A stretch of 53,556 bases of DNA, from the NCBI GenBank assembly GCA_002435825.1, contig DIVL01000074.1, forward strand, positions 13,463 through 67,018, written 5' to 3'. The notes below the pieces were generated by a model that was not told the origin of the DNA, ran no database searches, and was given only the letters and a program-made list of their open reading frames with translations. Below are positions 50,765-53,556 of the stretch, piece by piece. The position numbers were made by a program, and so were the translations under genes. Each line of letters starts with the position of its first letter. Position 1 is the first letter of the stretch. Source of the stretch: Anaerolineaceae bacterium UBA6133 (GTDB lineage: Bacteria; Chloroflexota; Anaerolineae; Anaerolineales; Anaerolineaceae).

Positions 50765-51877
50765 CTAAAGGACGACGGGGGGATTTTCCGCGTCGAGGCT
50801 GGGATCGAAGATGTGGAAGTTGTCCATATTGAAGACAACCCGCATTTTGTCACCAAACTCAACATGAGTGCGGGGATCAACCCGGGCGATGAAACTATGT
50901 TCGCCATGGACCAGGTAAAGGAAGATTTCGTTACCCATCAGCTCAGTCACATCCACGGTGACGTCCACAGGCTCAGCAATGATGCTGGGAGGGGCAAACT
51001 CGGGATTGTGAATGTCTTCAGGGCGAATACCAAAGATGATGTCCTTGCCAATGACGCTTTCATAGCGGGCAATCTTGTGGTCCGGTACGCGGACACGGAA
51101 AGAGCCCATATCTACGAACATCTTGCCCTCTTCAATGTAGACCTTGCCATTGAAGAAGTTCATGGCGGGGGAGCCAATGAAGCCGGCAACGAAAAGGTTG
51201 GCAGGATGATCATAGAGCACCTGCGGTGTATCGAGCTGCTGCAGCTTGCCCTTGTTCATGACAGCAATCCGGGATGCCATGGTCATGGCTTCGGTCTGGT
51301 CGTGGGTGACATAGATGAAGGTGGTCGAGAGGCGTTTGTGGAGTTTGGAGAGCTCAGCGCGGGTCTGAACACGAAGTTTCGCGTCGAGGTTTGAGAGGGG
51401 CTCATCAAAGAGGAAAACCTTTGGCTCGCGTACAATAGCACGCCCAACAGCGACACGCTGACGCTGACCGCCAGAGAGTTCCTTGGGTTTGCGCTTGAGC
51501 AGGGTTTCGATACCAAGGATCTCAGCTGCTTCTTTGACGCGCCGATCGATGTCGGCTTTGTCGAGCTTGCGCAGTTTCAAGCCAAATGCCATGTTGTCGT
51601 AGACAGACATGTGTGGATAAAGGGCATAGCTCTGGAAAACCATAGCGATGTCGCGATCTTTGGGGGCAATGTCGTTGACGACCTGGTCGCCAATGAGCAC
51701 TTGACCTTCTGAGATTTCTTCCAAACCTGCAAGACAGCGCAAGGCTGTAGTCTTGCCGCAGCCGGAAGGACCAACCAGGACTAAGAACTCTTTATCTTCG
51801 ATTGCAAGATTTAGATCTTGCACGGCGACTACGTCACCAAAACGTTTCCAAACATGATCGTAATTTACACTTGCCAT
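50765..51877 (-). CDS. Sugar ABC transporter ATP-binding protein (MsmK/UgpC type)
   Basis: This protein has 370 aa from the ATG at 51877 with GGAGGAA upstream. Complete ATPase motifs are seen: GPSGCGKTT (Walker A), LSGGQRQRVAVGRA (signature), VFLFDEPLSNLD (Walker B) and THDQTEAMTMA (H-loop). A C-terminal regulatory OB-like region (IIFGIRPEDIHNPEF) is typical of MalK/UgpC. No permease or binding protein lies next to it, as for multitask ATPases that energise several sugar importers. Confidence 0.93.
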   Translation of the reverse strand: MASVNYDHVWKRFGDVVAVQDLNLAIEDKEFLVLVGPSGCGKTTALRCLAGLEEISEGQVLIGDQVVNDIAPKDRDIAMVFQSYALYPHMSVYDNMAFGLKLRKLDKADIDRRVKEAAEILGIETLLKRKPKELSGGQRQRVAVGRAIVREPKVFLFDEPLSNLDAKLRVQTRAELSKLHKRLSTTFIYVTHDQTEAMTMASRIAVMNKGKLQQLDTPQVLYDHPANLFVAGFIGSPAMNFFNGKVYIEEGKMFVDMGSFRVRVPDHKIARYESVIGKDIIFGIRPEDIHNPEFAPPSIIAEPVDVTVDVTELMGNEIFLYLVHGEHSFIARVDPRTHVEFGDKMRVVFNMDNFHIFDPSLDAENPPVVL

Positions 51878-51992
51878 AAGAATTTCCTCCAATCTTGAAC
51901 GAGTATAGTGACATTATTATACGCCAATAAAACGAAAAAAAATAGGTTTTCAGGACGAATTTTCCAATGAATTTTTCAAAACAAAAAGAGAA

Positions 51993-52024
51993 TGGAAAAA
52001 GCACCTGCATTAAGCAAGTGCTTT
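51993..52024 (-). terminator. Terminator of glnA
   Basis: AAAGCACCTGC (51998-52008) pairs with GCAAGTGCTTT (52014-52024), with one wobble. On the minus strand it is followed by TTTTTCC, so it ends the glnA message 17 bases past the stop. Confidence 0.88.
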
Positions 52025-52041
52025 ATTGGTCTTCAAACTGA

Positions 52042-53460
52042 TCAGCAATCCAGATAACGCTCGATTTCGATCGGGATTGGGCGCGTGAGGATGTCGGTAG
52101 CCTCTTTGCGCAATGCCTTCACCCAGAAATTAATAAACTCTTCTGAGAATACGCCAGAGTTCGTCAGGAAGTCGTGATCCTTTTCGAGGGCGTCCAGGGC
52201 TTCGTTGAGCGAGAACGGAACTTTCTTGATGTGTTTTTGTTCCGATTCCGGCCACGATAAGACGTCGTCATCAAAAGGTCCATACCCTGCCGTGCGCGGG
52301 TCAACTTTGCGGGCGATGCCGTCCAATCCAGCCAGCAGCATAGCGGGGATAGCCAGGTAGGGGTTGCAGGTGCCATCCGGTGTGCGGTATTCAACCCGCA
52401 CTTCGCTTGGGTCGGTGGCATACTTGGGGGCACGGACAGCAGCATTGCGATCGCCTTTGCCAAAGAAACAGCTGGTAGGAGCTTCGAACCCTGGAGCAAG
52501 GCGCTTGAAGGAGTTGGTTGAAGGGTTGGTGAGAGCGCAAAGAGCCGCGGCGTGGTCGAGAATTCCGCCAACGTAATACAAGGCTGTCTCGCTCAGGTTG
52601 GCATAACCTTTGGCATCATAGAATACATTCAGATCATCTTTGACCAGGAATTGATGGAAGTGCATACCGCTGCCTGCGGCACCAAAAAATGGTTTCGGCA
52701 TGAAGGTGATGGTTTTGCCCTCTTCGTAAGCCAGGTTTTTTGCCAGGTACTTGACCATCATGGATCCATCAGTGGATTTGAAAATGTTCTGGAGAGGAGG
52801 TTCGATTTCACCATGCCCCGGCCCACCCGCTTCGTGATGGTGGTACTTGACTTTGTAGCCGAAATTTTCCATCATGAGCGAAATCTCGTTGCGCAGATCC
52901 TGGTTTTGATCACCCGGCGCAATCTGGTGGTATCCCCGGTGGTTGGAGACCAGGTAGCCATTGGTGGTGGGATTTTCCATCCAATCGGATTCATAAGAGA
53001 CGAGCAAATAAGAGCTGGCATTCAAACGGTTTTCGTAACTGACTTCGTCCAGGATGTAGAACTCGTATTCTGGACCCCAGATGGAATGGTCAGCAATACC
53101 AGTCTTGTTTAGATAAGCCTCAGCCTTAGCCACGATTTGGCGGGGGTCAAAATCGAAGCGTGCTTTACTATCAGCTTCGAAAATATCCGCCAGGAATGAT
53201 AGGGTTGGACGCTTGAAAAATGGATCGAAGAACCCAGTCGAGAGATCCGGAATGAGGATCATATCACCTGCTGTGACAGGCTTAAACCCAACGGCAGAAC
53301 CATCAAACCCAATGCCATCCCGCATCATCTGTGGCGTAAAGGATTCAGCAGACACCGAAACGTGGTGCCAGCGACCAAACAAGTCGCTCCACTTGAGGTC
53401 AATCATACGAACTTCGTTTTCCCGAATGTATTGCAATGCCTCTTCGTAATTTTGGAACAT
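52042..53460 (-). CDS. glnA: Glutamine synthetase, type I
   Basis: This protein has 472 aa from the ATG at 53460; AAGGAG lies seven bases upstream, and GTG/TTG starts just before it are ignored. Motifs are IGFDGSAVGF, WGPEYEFYILD, FMPKPFFGAAGSGMHFHQFL (His and Glu metal ligands), NPSTNSFKRLAPGFEAPTSCFFGKGDRNAAVRAP (ATP-binding) and VEYRTPDGTCNPYLAIPAMLLAGLDGI. It makes glutamine from glutamate and ammonia using ATP. The usual adenylylation Tyr context is not obvious, so control may be by feedback. The gene has its own terminator; no glnB or amt is nearby. Confidence 0.95.
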   Translation of the reverse strand: MFQNYEEALQYIRENEVRMIDLKWSDLFGRWHHVSVSAESFTPQMMRDGIGFDGSAVGFKPVTAGDMILIPDLSTGFFDPFFKRPTLSFLADIFEADSKARFDFDPRQIVAKAEAYLNKTGIADHSIWGPEYEFYILDEVSYENRLNASSYLLVSYESDWMENPTTNGYLVSNHRGYHQIAPGDQNQDLRNEISLMMENFGYKVKYHHHEAGGPGHGEIEPPLQNIFKSTDGSMMVKYLAKNLAYEEGKTITFMPKPFFGAAGSGMHFHQFLVKDDLNVFYDAKGYANLSETALYYVGGILDHAAALCALTNPSTNSFKRLAPGFEAPTSCFFGKGDRNAAVRAPKYATDPSEVRVEYRTPDGTCNPYLAIPAMLLAGLDGIARKVDPRTAGYGPFDDDVLSWPESEQKHIKKVPFSLNEALDALEKDHDFLTNSGVFSEEFINFWVKALRKEATDILTRPIPIEIERYLDC

Positions 53461-53556
53461 CACCAAGCTCCTTTTTTATTATGTTTTTTCACTCGGATCG
53501 AAAGGTAAGTTCGAAGTCTGAGCGCAGGTTTATTTTACCAGTATCCGGCCTCGAGC

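Overview
The window looks like a chromosomal segment of a Chloroflexota bacterium, most likely class Anaerolineae. This is inferred from gene content, not from a database search. The signs are Thr/Pro-rich lipoproteins, a universal-stress protein fused to a ParB-like domain, multi-GAF/SpoIIE phosphatases, an SH3-type surface protein, paired LCP proteins and an mreBCD-mrdA-minC-rodA cluster. No rRNA, CRISPR array or prophage was seen. One tRNA (Gln, anticodon CTG) is present.

Layout. 1-3.2 kb: a repeat-rich stretch holding a GIY-YIG nuclease gene bracketed by a perfect 36-bp inverted repeat, a 142-bp tandem repeat, and a PHP-domain phosphoesterase. 3.2-10 kb: a probable defence island. It has a small unknown gene, an MmeI-like (type IIL) restriction-methylation enzyme, an A+T-rich PHP/SMC-like ATPase translationally coupled to an 83-aa protein, and a PD-(D/E)XK-like protein. 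10.3-10.6 kb: a promoter-like sequence followed by two structured blocks of an unfamiliar kind and no ORF. 10.9-18.4 kb: secG, a solute-binding protein with an adenosyltransferase and DUF554, then a minus-strand run of a DsbA-like oxidoreductase, GNAT, ParB, ParA and a PfkB kinase. 18.4-30.2 kb: the ParB-like/Usp fusion, a lipoprotein, a REP-associated tyrosine transposase (RAYT), an RsbU/RsbW-type pair, radC, an RluA-type synthase, DegV, a zinc-ribbon protein, an SH3 protein and a patatin. 30.3-31.7 kb: a 1.35-kb insertion sequence. 31.7-35.5 kb: a polysaccharide-type locus with an RfaH/NusG paralogue, a leader hairpin, two LCP proteins and an ABC-2 permease lacking its ATPase. 35.5-40.5 kb: a four-helix-bundle (S23/IVP) gene behind a tandem repeat, then smpB, an L,D-transpeptidase, DUF2085, YfiH/PgeF, YggS and YggT. 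40.5-49.6 kb: a zinc-ribbon coiled-coil protein, a large lipoprotein and the cell-shape operon. 49.6-53.5 kb: tRNA-Gln, a DUF1461 protein, an MsmK/UgpC-type ATPase and glnA.

Themes. (1) Dispersed palindromic (REP-like) repeats fill almost every intergenic gap. Three small single-domain genes (GIY-YIG, RAYT, S23/IVP) each sit inside a different repeat family, and the RAYT ORF carries two palindromes inside its coding sequence. (2) Remnants of gene ends (MmeI-like 5' end at 3162-3203, SpoIIE 3' end at 20171-20213) point to past duplications and deletions. (3) The strongest candidate for something undescribed is 10324-10580. Two blocks share a conserved core, but each has its own 5' arm and three 9-nt-spaced complementary hexamers, so the stems covary between copies. 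All functional assignments come from motifs read by eye; no homology search was possible.
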